Of a stretch of 40,754 nucleotides of DNA, positions 6,741 through 15,265 are shown piece by piece (the first letter of the stretch is position 1; each line of letters begins with the position of its first letter). Position numbers and translations under genes: made by a program. Where the stretch lies: NCBI GenBank assembly GCA_016929905.1, contig JAFGHX010000237.1:1-40754 (forward strand), written 5' to 3'. The stretch is from Kiritimatiellia bacterium (GTDB taxonomy: Bacteria; Verrucomicrobiota; Kiritimatiellia; JAFGHX01). The notes under the pieces were generated by a model. That model did not search any database, was not told the DNA's origin, and saw nothing but the letters and a program-made list of their open reading frames with translations.

Positions 6741-8000
6741 ATGCGCAAGACAGGTGCCATTGCCGTGCTGGCCGTCCGGTGTGCGGTGCGGTCCCGGGTG
6801 TTCGTGTGCATAGCGGGGCTGGCGGTTCTGGTCATGGTCGGGCTCCCGCTCACGGTCAAGGGGGATGGCACGGGGGCAGGGCGTGTGCAGATATTGTTGC
6901 GGTACACGCTTGGCGGCACGTGGGCGCTGCTGGCGGCCGCGACGATCTGGAGCGCCAGCGCGTCGGTCGCACAGGAAGTGGCGGACCGGCAGCTGCTGCT
7001 GGTGTTGAGCAAGCCGGTGCATCGTTTCCAGCTCTGGATCGGCAAGTGGCTGGGGATCGTGCTGCTGGACGCCGTGCTGGTCGGGCTTGTGGGCGGCGGG
7101 ACCTACGCGCTGTTGCGGTGGACGATACGGCGTTCGGCGCTGCCGGAGGCGGACCTGGCCCAGCTGCGGGAGGAGACGCTCGGCGCCAGGCGCCTCGTTT
7201 CGCCGAAAGCGGGCGCGGAGCCGGCCGGCGTCATCGTGCCGCCCGGCGCCGTACACCGGTGGGTTTTCGAGGTGCCGCGGCGTCCGGCTTCCGGCCGGCA
7301 CCTCGCGCTGCGGTTCCGGCTCGTCTCCTCGCGCCAGCGCGAAAAACTCCCTGTGCACGGGGTGTGGCTGATCGGCCCGGCGGGGGCACCCGATCGCCAC
7401 AGGCGTGCGGCAGCCGACGTGCCCGGCGTACATCAGTTTTCGTTTCCCGCGCGAGCCGTGGCGGCCGACAACACCGTGACGGTCGAATACGGGAACACGG
7501 ACCCGTCGGGCGCGACGACGGTCGTGTTCGATTCGGAACAGGCCGTTGTGCTGCTTGTTGCCGCCGGCAGCTTCGAGATGAATTATGTGCGTGCGCTGAT
7601 GGTCATGCTTCTGCAGCTCGCCTTTCTGGCGGCCTGCGGCCTGCTCGCCGGCAGTCTGCTTTCTTTTCCCGTGGCCGTGTTTGTCTCCTGCTTCGTCCTG
7701 CTGCTGACGGCCAGCCACGGCTACATCAGCGCCATCGCGGCGCGGGGGCTCTTCTATGCGGCCGGCCCCGCGCAGGAGGCCGATCTGTCCATTCTGGACT
7801 ACGCCGTGGCGGGTGTTTTCAAGGTGTTGGACGCGCTTGTGCGTCCGGTGACCGGGTTCGATCCGCTGGCGCTCCTGCCCCAAGGCCTTCTTGTCTCCTG
7901 GGCGACGGTCGGCCGGGCGTTCCTCGTCCTGGTCGTACTGTATTCCGGGGTCCTGGCGCTGTTGAGCGTGGGCTTGTTCGCGCGCCGCGAGATCGGGTGA
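6741..8000 (+). CDS. ABC-2 type permease with a large extracytoplasmic domain
   Basis: The 419-residue membrane partner of the ATPase lies 38 bp upstream of it on the message. Helices are visible near the N-terminus (VFVCIAGLAVLVMVGLPL), in TLGGTWALLAAATIWSAS and in LGIVLLDAVLVGLVGGGTYAL. Then comes a soluble domain of about 140 residues (roughly 135-285) with beta-rich sequence such as HRWVFEVPRR and HLALRFRLVS, and four more hydrophobic segments toward the C-terminus. The motif SASVAQEVADRQLLLVLSKP is the cytoplasmic coupling region usual in NosY/GldF-type permeases. AGGAGAGCC just before ATG 6741 fixes the start. The inserted domain is typical of ABC-2 permeases in PVC bacteria; cargo unknown. 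Confidence 0.82.
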   Translation: MRKTGAIAVLAVRCAVRSRVFVCIAGLAVLVMVGLPLTVKGDGTGAGRVQILLRYTLGGTWALLAAATIWSASASVAQEVADRQLLLVLSKPVHRFQLWIGKWLGIVLLDAVLVGLVGGGTYALLRWTIRRSALPEADLAQLREETLGARRLVSPKAGAEPAGVIVPPGAVHRWVFEVPRRPASGRHLALRFRLVSSRQREKLPVHGVWLIGPAGAPDRHRRAAADVPGVHQFSFPARAVAADNTVTVEYGNTDPSGATTVVFDSEQAVVLLVAAGSFEMNYVRALMVMLLQLAFLAACGLLAGSLLSFPVAVFVSCFVLLLTASHGYISAIAARGLFYAAGPAQEADLSILDYAVAGVFKVLDALVRPVTGFDPLALLPQGLLVSWATVGRAFLVLVVLYSGVLALLSVGLFARREIG

Positions 8001-8039
8001 AGGGTGCGCATTCCCGAACCAGGCCACGCAGCTTCGGGC

Positions 8040-8067
8040 TTTATCTTTGCCCGGCCGCCGATATAAT
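8040..8067 (+). promoter_or_regulatory. Candidate metG promoter giving a leaderless transcript
   Basis: A perfect -10 TATAAT at 8062-8067 ends 8 nt before the metG ATG at 8076. Transcription would therefore begin at or within one or two bases of the start codon. A weak -35 (TTTATC, 8040-8045) lies 16 bp upstream. No Shine-Dalgarno sequence precedes the ATG, which fits leaderless translation. Confidence 0.5.
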
Positions 8068-8075
8068 GCGTTGAA

Positions 8076-9977
8076 ATGAAGAAGAGCTTTTACGTCACAA
8101 CGCCGATCTACTACGTCAACGACAAGCCGCACATCGGGCATGCCTACACCACGCTCCTGGCTGACGTGCTGGCCCGGTACCACAGGCTGCTGGGTGACCC
8201 GACGTTGTTCCTGACCGGCACCGATGAGCACGGCCAGAAGGTGCAGCGGGCGGCCGACCGGGCGGGTGTGACCCCGCAGGAACAGGCCGACACGACGGTG
8301 GTGCGGTTTCAGGAACTCTGGAAGAAGCTGGGCATCACGCACGACGACTTCATTCGGACGACGGAGCCGCGGCACGCGCGCGTGGTGCAGCGGATCCTGC
8401 AGGATCTTTACGACCGGGACGAGATCTACCGCTCGGAATACGACGGCTGGTACTGCGTACCGTGCGAGCGCTTCTTCATGGAAAAGGATCTGCGGGAGAA
8501 CACCTGCCCCGAATGCGGCCGGGCCGTCGAGCACATTACGGAGTCGAACTACTTTTTTCGCATGGGCAAGTATCAGGACTGGCTGGTGCGGTACATCCAG
8601 GAGCATCCGACCTTCATCCAGCCCGACTTCCGGCGGAACGAGACGCTCGGTTTCTTGCGCCGGGGCCTGAACGATCTGTGCATCTCGCGCCCCAAGACGC
8701 GGCTGGCATGGGGGATCGAGCTTCCGTTCGACTCCGACTATGTCACCTACGTCTGGTTCGACGCGCTGGTCAACTACATCAGTGCCATCGGCTATCTGGC
8801 CGACGACGCGCGGTTCCGGCAGTGGTGGCCGGCCACTTACCACCTGATCGGGAAGGACATCCTGACGACGCACACCGTGTACTGGCCGACGATGCTGAAG
8901 GCGATGGGCGTGGCCATGCCGGAAACGGTGTTTGCCCACGGCTGGTGGCTGGTGGAAGAGAGCAAGATGAGCAAGTCGCTGGGTAACGTCGTCAATCCGA
9001 TGGAGATGGCGGACCGCTACGGGGTGGACGCGTTTCGGTACTTTCTGATGGCCGAAATGACGCTTGGCCAGGATGCGAACTTCTCGGAGGAGTCGTTCGT
9101 GCGGCGCTACAATACCTACCTGGCGAACGATCTCGGCAATCTGCTCAGCCGGGTCATGAAGCTTGTCGCGAGCCATTGCGGGGGCCGGGTCCCGGCGCCC
9201 GGCCAGCCTGGCCCGGACGAAGAGCATCTGCGCGACGCCACGCTGGCTGCTTCGGCGGCGATGGAGAAGGCGGTAAACGACATGCGGCTGGATGTCGGGC
9301 TGGCGGAAGTGGCCGGCGCCGTGCGCGAGGCGAACCGGTACTTGGAGCGGCGGCAGCCCTGGACGCTGGCCAAGCAGGCCGACGCGGGGCCGCTGGGGAC
9401 CGTGCTCTACAGCGCGGCCGAATCGCTCCGCATTGTGAGCGGCCTGCTCTATCCCACGATGCCGGCCAAGATGACGGCGCTGCGGCAGACGCTCGGTTTG
9501 TCGCAAACGAAGCCGGACATGGCGGAACTGAAAGCATGGGGCAAGCTGCCGCCGGGAACCGCCGTGGGCGAAATGACGGCTTTGTTCCCGCGCGTGAAAC
9601 TGGAGCGGGAACCCGAGACGAAGCAAACGCGAAAGGAACCGGAAATGGAAGGCGTGGTGGAGTTCTCTGATTTCAAGAAGCTCGATTTGCGCACGGCCAG
9701 AGTGCTGGCGGCCGACAAGGTTGAGGGTGCGGACAAACTGTTGCGGCTCCAGGTGGAGATTGGGGGCGAGACGCGACAGATCGTCGCGGGCATAGCCCGG
9801 CACTACAGCCCGGAGCAGATGGCCGGCAGGACGATCGTGGTGGTGGTGAATCTGAAACCCGCGAAGATCCGGGGTGTCGAATCGAACGGCATGCTTCTGG
9901 CCGCCGTTGCCGGAGAGGACATGCTGCGGCTTGTTACGATTGACGGCGACATACCTTCCGGAACCCGCGTGCAGTAG
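8076..9977 (+). CDS. metG: Methionyl-tRNA synthetase with C-terminal tRNA-binding domain
   Basis: The 633-residue class I synthetase charges tRNA-Met. HIGH is at 19-22 and KMSKS at 297-301. A zinc knuckle is formed by Cys127, Cys130, Cys144 and Cys147. The anticodon-binding helical domain includes the NTYLANDLGNLLSRV region. After an acidic/charged linker (EPETKQTRKEPEM), residues from about 525 form an EMAP/Trbp111-like tRNA-binding domain (VEFSDFKKLDLRTARVLAADKVEGADKLL, later GVESNGMLLAA), which usually dimerises the enzyme. The single knuckle and this length match the common bacterial form. It is followed after 9 bp by the sulfate-activation gene, so the two are probably cotranscribed. Confidence 0.97.
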   Translation: MKKSFYVTTPIYYVNDKPHIGHAYTTLLADVLARYHRLLGDPTLFLTGTDEHGQKVQRAADRAGVTPQEQADTTVVRFQELWKKLGITHDDFIRTTEPRHARVVQRILQDLYDRDEIYRSEYDGWYCVPCERFFMEKDLRENTCPECGRAVEHITESNYFFRMGKYQDWLVRYIQEHPTFIQPDFRRNETLGFLRRGLNDLCISRPKTRLAWGIELPFDSDYVTYVWFDALVNYISAIGYLADDARFRQWWPATYHLIGKDILTTHTVYWPTMLKAMGVAMPETVFAHGWWLVEESKMSKSLGNVVNPMEMADRYGVDAFRYFLMAEMTLGQDANFSEESFVRRYNTYLANDLGNLLSRVMKLVASHCGGRVPAPGQPGPDEEHLRDATLAASAAMEKAVNDMRLDVGLAEVAGAVREANRYLERRQPWTLAKQADAGPLGTVLYSAAESLRIVSGLLYPTMPAKMTALRQTLGLSQTKPDMAELKAWGKLPPGTAVGEMTALFPRVKLEREPETKQTRKEPEMEGVVEFSDFKKLDLRTARVLAADKVEGADKLLRLQVEIGGETRQIVAGIARHYSPEQMAGRTIVVVVNLKPAKIRGVESNGMLLAAVAGEDMLRLVTIDGDIPSGTRVQ

Positions 9978-9986
9978 GAGTAAGCC

Positions 9987-11711
9987 ATGACAACGCATCT
10001 GACGACACCGCACGGCGGCGTGCTGGTGAATCCCATCGTCGGGAACCGCGAGGCGGCCGCGCTGAAGGCCGAATCGAAAGACTGGCCGTCCTGGGATCTG
10101 ACCGACAGGCAGCTCTGCGATCTGGAGCTGCTTCTCAACGGCGGGTTCTCACCGCTGACCGGGTTCATGTGCCGCCGGGACTGCGAGGCGGTGTGTGCCG
10201 ATATGCGGCTGGCGGACGGCACGGTGTGGCCGATTCCGATCGTGCTCGACGTGGACGAACCGTTCGCCCGGAAGCTCAAGACCGGCGCCAAGATCGCCCT
10301 GCGCGACCCGGAGGGCGTGATGCTCGCCGCCCTCACGGTGGAGGAGGTCTGGCAGCCCGACAAGCGGGCGGAAGCCGAATCGGTCTACGGCACGACGAAC
10401 GAGGAGCACCCGGGCGTGGCGCATCTGCTGCGTGCGACGCATGCGTGGTATGTGGGCGGGCGCCTGGAGGGGATCCAGTTGCCGGAGCACTATGACTTCC
10501 GCACGCTGCGTCTGACCCCGCGTGAAGTGCGCGACAGCATCAGCCGGCTCGGCTGGCGCCGGGTAATCGCATTCCAGACTCGGAACCCGATGCACCGCGC
10601 CCACTTCGAGCTGACCCTGCGTTCCGTGAAGGACCAGGGCGCGAACCTGCTCATCCATCCGGTGGTCGGCATGACGAAACCGGGCGATATCGACCACTAC
10701 ACCCGCGTACGCTGTTACCAGGCCATTCTGCCGTACTACCCGCGTCATACCGTGAAACTGTCGCTGCTTCCGCTTTCCATGCGGCTGGCCGGCCCGCGCG
10801 AGGCGGTCTGGCACGCCATCATCCGCAAGAACCACGGGTGCACCCATTTCATCGTCGGGCGCGACCATGCCGGCCCCGGCAGCGATTCGGCCGGCACGCC
10901 GTTCTACGGTCCCTACGATGCGCAGGAACTGCTCAAGAAGGTCGAAGACGAAATCGCCATCAAGATGGTTCCGTTCCGCATGATGGCCTACATCGAAGAG
11001 AAGGACGCCTACTTCCCCGAGGACGAGGTGCAGGAGGGGATGCGCACCCTCAGCATCTCCGGCACGGAGCTCCGCACGCGGCTGGCGGCCGGTCGCGAGA
11101 TCCCCGCCTGGTTCACGTTCCCCGAAGTCGCCCGGGAACTGCAGCGCACCCATCCGCCCCGCCACAGGCAGGGCTTCACCGTCTTCTTCACCGGCCTGTC
11201 GGGCGCCGGCAAGTCCACGATCGCCAAAGTGCTTCTGGTGAAGCTGCTCGAGTCGGGCGGGCGTCCCGTCACGCTGCTGGACGGCGATATTGTTCGGAAG
11301 AACCTGTCCTCGGAACTCGGGTTCTCCAAGGAGCACCGGGACCTGAACATCCGCCGCATCGGGTTTGTCGCCAACGAAATCACGAAAAACGGCGGGATCG
11401 CCATCTGCGCGCCGATTGCCCCCTACAAATCCGTCCGGGACGAAGTGCGTTCGCTGATCGAACGGCACGGCGGGTTCACGCTGGTGCACGTGAGCACGCC
11501 GCTGGAGGTGTGCGAACAGCGGGACCGAAAGGGCCTTTACGCCAAGGCCCGGGCCGGGCTCCTCAAGGAATTCACGGGGATCTCGGATCCCTATGAAGAA
11601 CCCTCAGACGCTGAAGTGGTGCTCGACACGTCCGATCTGAGCCCGGAGGAGGCCTGCCAGGAACTGCTGCTCTATCTGGAGCAGCAGGGCTATATCGGGG
11701 GGCGGGTGTGA
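9987..11711 (+). CDS. Bifunctional ATP sulfurylase / APS kinase
   Basis: The 574-residue fusion activates sulfate in two steps: sulfate plus ATP to adenylylsulfate (APS), then APS plus ATP to PAPS. The sulfurylase part (about 1-390) carries QTRNPMHRAH at 197-206 and GRDHAGPG at 291-298, the ATP and sulfate-binding motifs of the single-chain (non-CysDN) type. The APS kinase part (about 395-574) has Walker A GLSGAGKST at 403-411, the lid region (GFSKEHRDLNIRRIGFV) and FTGISDPYEEP. AGGAG 6 nt before the ATG supports the start. No reductase or cys gene is near, so PAPS could serve either assimilation or sulfation of glycans; the context does not decide. Confidence 0.95.
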   Translation: MTTHLTTPHGGVLVNPIVGNREAAALKAESKDWPSWDLTDRQLCDLELLLNGGFSPLTGFMCRRDCEAVCADMRLADGTVWPIPIVLDVDEPFARKLKTGAKIALRDPEGVMLAALTVEEVWQPDKRAEAESVYGTTNEEHPGVAHLLRATHAWYVGGRLEGIQLPEHYDFRTLRLTPREVRDSISRLGWRRVIAFQTRNPMHRAHFELTLRSVKDQGANLLIHPVVGMTKPGDIDHYTRVRCYQAILPYYPRHTVKLSLLPLSMRLAGPREAVWHAIIRKNHGCTHFIVGRDHAGPGSDSAGTPFYGPYDAQELLKKVEDEIAIKMVPFRMMAYIEEKDAYFPEDEVQEGMRTLSISGTELRTRLAAGREIPAWFTFPEVARELQRTHPPRHRQGFTVFFTGLSGAGKSTIAKVLLVKLLESGGRPVTLLDGDIVRKNLSSELGFSKEHRDLNIRRIGFVANEITKNGGIAICAPIAPYKSVRDEVRSLIERHGGFTLVHVSTPLEVCEQRDRKGLYAKARAGLLKEFTGISDPYEEPSDAEVVLDTSDLSPEEACQELLLYLEQQGYIGGRV

Positions 11712-11948
11712 GGGGCCGGGCCTGCGCCGGGGGCGCATGCCCCATGGTTGATGGTCGATGGGGCCTGTTCGAGCCGACGGCGGCGCGCCAGGCGGCTTCA
11801 GCCTTGGCCGCCCCCGGATCCAGTCCCCGCGCCGGAGCGCACGTCGTTTCGTATTCGCACGGGTAATCACAGCCGCGTGATGCCGTGTTGCGCGCCGCGG
11901 GCGATTGTCGCGTCCGGCCAGCCCCCCGCCTGGCTCGCCGCCGGGCGG
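11712..11948. other. Gap between converging genes, GC-rich hairpins only
   Basis: No gene fits here. GGGGC-GCAT-GCCCC lies just after the sulfurylase stop. Reading leftward out of the isomerase gene, GCCGCC-C-GGCGGC and then GCCAG...CTGGC could fold. None has a T-run, so they are at most weak terminator candidates. Confidence 0.3.
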
Positions 11949-12938
11949 CTACTCGCCGAACGCCTCGTCGAAGACGCGATTGGACTTCGGGAAGTCCAGG
12001 GCCTTGACGAATTCGCAGGCCTCCGCCGCGCCGTGTTCGCGGTCCATCATCGCGTCTTCCCATTCGACGGACAGCGGCCCGTCGTAGTTGATGGCGTTCA
12101 GCGCGCGAATGATTTCCTCGAAGTCGACCCCGCCGCGGCCGAGGCTGCGGAAGTCCCAGCCGCGCGCCGGCGTCCCGAAGTTGAGGTAGGAGCCCAGAAT
12201 GCCGCTCTCGCCGTCGAGCTGCAGCGCGGCGTCCTTCATGTGGACGTGGTAGATCCGGTCCGGGAACGCCTTGATGAACTTCACCGGGTCGACCATCTGC
12301 CAGTGCAGGTGGCTGGGGTCGAAGTTGAATCCGAAGCTCTTGCGGTTGTTCAGCGCCTTGAGCGCGCGGCGCGCCGTGATGAGATCGAAGGCGATCTCGG
12401 TGGGGTGCACTTCGAGCGCGAAACGGACGCCGCATTTGTCGAACTCGTCCAGGATCGGGTTCCAGCGTTTGGCGAAGTCCTTGAACCCGGCCTCGATCAT
12501 TTTTTCGGAGACGGGCGGGAAGCTGTAGATGAGGTGCCAGATCGACGAGCCGGTGAACCCGCAGACCACCTTCACGCCCATGTTCTTGGCGGCCTTGGCG
12601 GTGTTCTTCATGGCCTGGATCGCCCACTTGCGCTTGGCTTCCGGTTTCCCTTTGCAGGCGGCGGGCGCGAACATGTCGGACCGCTCGTCGTTCAGGTCGC
12701 AGACGAGCTGCCCGGCGAGGTGGTTGCTGATCGCCCAGCATTTCAAGCCGTGCTTCTTGAGGATATCCAGTTGGCCCTGCGCGTATTTTTTGTCTTTGGC
12801 CGCGCGCTCGACGTCGAGATGGTCGCCCCAGCAGGCGAGTTCCAGGCCTTCATAGCCCCAAGAGGCCGCCTTCCGCGCCAGCACGTCAAGCGGCAGGTCC
12901 GCCCACTGTCCGGTGAACAACGTTACGGGTCTTGGCAT
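11949..12938 (-). CDS. Sugar phosphate isomerase/epimerase family protein (xylose isomerase-like TIM barrel)
   Basis: The 329-residue TIM-barrel protein belongs to the AP-endonuclease-2/xylose-isomerase-like family, whose members isomerise, epimerise or eliminate on sugars using a divalent metal. The ligands expected at the barrel mouth are visible: Glu176 in ALEVHPTEI, Asp207 and His210 in FNFDPSHLHW, His233 in YHVHMKD and Glu292 in LSVEWED. No signal peptide is present. AAGGAG 7 nt upstream fixes the ATG. It is the last gene of the leftward carbohydrate operon, 32 bp after oxidoreductase A. In PVC bacteria this family often pairs with Gfo/Idh/MocA enzymes, and in known 3-keto-glycoside pathways relatives act on the oxidised sugar; that role here is inference. 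Confidence 0.85.
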   Translation of the reverse strand: MPRPVTLFTGQWADLPLDVLARKAASWGYEGLELACWGDHLDVERAAKDKKYAQGQLDILKKHGLKCWAISNHLAGQLVCDLNDERSDMFAPAACKGKPEAKRKWAIQAMKNTAKAAKNMGVKVVCGFTGSSIWHLIYSFPPVSEKMIEAGFKDFAKRWNPILDEFDKCGVRFALEVHPTEIAFDLITARRALKALNNRKSFGFNFDPSHLHWQMVDPVKFIKAFPDRIYHVHMKDAALQLDGESGILGSYLNFGTPARGWDFRSLGRGGVDFEEIIRALNAINYDGPLSVEWEDAMMDREHGAAEACEFVKALDFPKSNRVFDEAFGE

Positions 12939-12970
12939 CGTCTTTCTCCTTCATCATGCTTCGGGACGCA

Positions 12971-14056
12971 TCACTGGATCTGGACCGGCTTGCCGGAGGC
13001 CGCCGAGCCATAGATCGCATCAATGATCTTCATCAGTTTCAGGGCTTCGTCGGGCGTGTTCAGCGGCGCTTCCTTCCCCTCCAGCGCGAGGACGAAGTTG
13101 GCGGCCGCACCGAGCCGGCCCATCGTCTCATCGGGTTCCACGACGATCTGGCGGTTCACCGACCGGCCGTTCTCCTGCACGTAGAGCTCGCAGGTGTCGA
13201 TGCTGGTGTCGTCGAGCCCGTCGATTCCGAACAGGCGCCGTACCATTCCTCCGGCGTTCCGGCCCTGGAAGACGACGGAGACTTCCTCGCGTTTGTTCAT
13301 CTCGGCCCATGAGTTGCGCAGGCTGAGCACTTGCCCGGTCTCGAACAGCACGAAGGCGTGCGCCGCGGCTTCGACGTTCGTCACGCCGCGCTCGACGTCG
13401 GGAATGCCCCAGGGGCCTTTGAACGACTTGTCGTCGATGAAGTCGGCGAAGGTCTGGCCCAGCACCCAGGCGGGTGCGGGATACTGCATGAAGTAGAGGG
13501 CCAGGTCGATCATATGCAGCAGATCGATAACCGGCCCGCCGCCGGAGAGTTCCTTGTTGGTGAACCATCCGCCGAAGCCCGGAATGCCCGTCCGCCGGAT
13601 CCAGAGCGCCTGTGCGGAGTTTATCCGGCCCACCACATCCTGCGTGATGTACTGCATCATGGCGCGGGATTCAGGGCGGGCCCGGTTGTTGAAATCGAAC
13701 ATGAGCGTCTTGCCCTTCTCCTCCGCCTTCGTCTTCATTTCGAGCACGTCGGCCGCGTCGAGCGCAGGCGGCTTCTCGCAGAACACATGCTTGTCGTGTT
13801 CCAGCGCCTGGATCGCCAGCGGCTTGTGGAACTTGTTCGGCGTAATGATGGAGACGGCGTCCAGACCCGGCTGCTTGTCGAACATCTCCGCCACGCCGCC
13901 GTACACGTTCTTGATGTCGTACTTCTGCGCCACGGCTTTGGCGGCGTCCACGCGGATGTCGGCGATCGCGCACACCTCCGCCCCGGCGGACCGGAAGCCC
14001 GGAATGTGGTAGTTGGCCATTCCGCCGGCGCCGATGATTCCGATCTTGCAACTCAT
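12971..14056 (-). CDS. Gfo/Idh/MocA family oxidoreductase A
   Basis: The 361-residue cytoplasmic NAD(P)-dependent sugar or inositol dehydrogenase has the Rossmann motif GIIGAGGMANYH at 6-17 and EKP at 94-96, where the lysine is catalytic. The substrate-pocket signature GGGPVIDLLHMIDLALY gives Asp178 and His181 as the probable acid/base pair. The C-terminal alpha/beta domain (from about 125) is complete, and the family length is normal. AGGAGG 5 nt before the ATG is a strong ribosome site. The spacing of 15 bp from oxidoreductase B implies one transcript. The substrate is unknown; probably a glycoside or monosaccharide released by the GH4 gene product. Confidence 0.9.
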   Translation of the reverse strand: MSCKIGIIGAGGMANYHIPGFRSAGAEVCAIADIRVDAAKAVAQKYDIKNVYGGVAEMFDKQPGLDAVSIITPNKFHKPLAIQALEHDKHVFCEKPPALDAADVLEMKTKAEEKGKTLMFDFNNRARPESRAMMQYITQDVVGRINSAQALWIRRTGIPGFGGWFTNKELSGGGPVIDLLHMIDLALYFMQYPAPAWVLGQTFADFIDDKSFKGPWGIPDVERGVTNVEAAAHAFVLFETGQVLSLRNSWAEMNKREEVSVVFQGRNAGGMVRRLFGIDGLDDTSIDTCELYVQENGRSVNRQIVVEPDETMGRLGAAANFVLALEGKEAPLNTPDEALKLMKIIDAIYGSAASGKPVQIQ

Positions 14057-14071
14057 GCGTACCTCCTGGCG

Positions 14072-15223
14072 TTACCGCTTCATCTTCGTCCACTTCCGGC
14101 CGGACGTGTTGCTGGCCAGCACCGTTTCGAGGAAGGCCATGCCCATGACGCCGTCATCCACGGTGGGGAAGTCGCATTTTGGAACCTTCTTCCCGTCGAC
14201 TTCGGCGCGCACGGCCTTGTAGGCCTCGCGGTAGACGTTGGCGAATGCGCCGATGAACCCGTCCGGATGCCCCCAGATCAGGCGGCCGGCCTGGTAGGCC
14301 TCTTTGCAGAGGTAGTCGTTGCCCTTTGACAGCCGGATCACCTTTCCGCACGGGTCCTTGACCTGCAGGTAGTTGGGGTTCTCCTGCTCCCAGCGCAGCC
14401 CGAGTTTGGTTCCGTAGACGTTGATGTTGAGCGGATTCTCTTCGCCGGCGGAGATCTGGGATGCGTACAGAATGCCTTTTGCGCCGCCCTTGTATTTGAC
14501 AAGGCACATGCCGTCGTCTTCGAGCTTGTTGATCTTCACGAACGTGCTCAGTTCCGCGCACAGTTCGTCGATCTCCAGCCCGGTGATGTAACGAACGAGG
14601 TTTTCGGCGTGCGTGCCCAGATCGCCCATGCAGCAGGAGCCGCCCGCGACCTTGGGGTCCATCCGCCACAGGCCGATGGCGTTGCTGGGGTTGGTGATGA
14701 ACCCGACCATCCAGCCCTGCGGGTATTCCACCACGATCTTGTTGATCCGGCCCAGTTCGCCCTTGCGGCACATGTGCCGCGCCTGTTTGACCATCGGATA
14801 GCCGGTGTAGTTGTGGGTCAGCGCGAACACCTTGCCCGTCTTGCGCACGAGGCGCTGAAGGTCCTTGGCCTGCTTGAGGCTGACGGTCATCGGCTTGTCG
14901 CAGATCACGTTATGCCCGGCCTCGAGCATGGCTTTGGCCACGGGGTAGTGGCTGCAGTTCGGCACGACGATCGAGACGAAGTCGATCCGTTTCCCAGGCG
15001 GCAGGGCCGCTTCCTTGCGCGCCATGTCCTCGTAACTGCCGTAGACCCGCGAGGGATCGAGCTGCAGGTCCAGGCCGGTCTGCCGGGACTTGGCCGGGTC
15101 CGACGAAAACGCGCCCGCCACGATTTCCGCCTCGCCGTCCATCGTCGCCGCGATACGGTGAACAGGGCCGATGAACGCGCCCGGGCCGCCCCCCACCATA
15201 CCCATCCGCAGCTTTCGTTTCAT
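14072..15223 (-). CDS. Gfo/Idh/MocA family oxidoreductase B
   Basis: This 383-residue member is clearly different from its neighbours. The Rossmann loop is MGMVGGGPGAFIGPVHR, the catalytic lysine sits in CDKP instead of EKP, and the pocket signature is GGSCCMGDLGTHAENLVRYI with Asp and His in the usual spacing. Residues 1-130 bind the nucleotide and the rest is the family's C-terminal domain, including YPQGWMVGF. GGAGG 8 nt upstream of the ATG supports the start. It is third in the leftward operon, 42 bp after oxidoreductase C. The GGGPG-type loop is common in a subgroup abundant in PVC and soil bacteria; its substrate is not established. Confidence 0.9.
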   Translation of the reverse strand: MKRKLRMGMVGGGPGAFIGPVHRIAATMDGEAEIVAGAFSSDPAKSRQTGLDLQLDPSRVYGSYEDMARKEAALPPGKRIDFVSIVVPNCSHYPVAKAMLEAGHNVICDKPMTVSLKQAKDLQRLVRKTGKVFALTHNYTGYPMVKQARHMCRKGELGRINKIVVEYPQGWMVGFITNPSNAIGLWRMDPKVAGGSCCMGDLGTHAENLVRYITGLEIDELCAELSTFVKINKLEDDGMCLVKYKGGAKGILYASQISAGEENPLNINVYGTKLGLRWEQENPNYLQVKDPCGKVIRLSKGNDYLCKEAYQAGRLIWGHPDGFIGAFANVYREAYKAVRAEVDGKKVPKCDFPTVDDGVMGMAFLETVLASNTSGRKWTKMKR

Positions 15224-15265
15224 CCGAGTTTCCTCCTCTCCTGCTGCTGCAAAAGGCCCAAGGCA

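Noticed and set aside
6636..10013. A 1125-codon open frame on the minus strand.
   Set aside because: It lies antisense to the ABC permease and metG genes, both of which have clear family motifs. Its translation is His/Arg-rich low-complexity sequence, an artefact of high GC at third codon positions.
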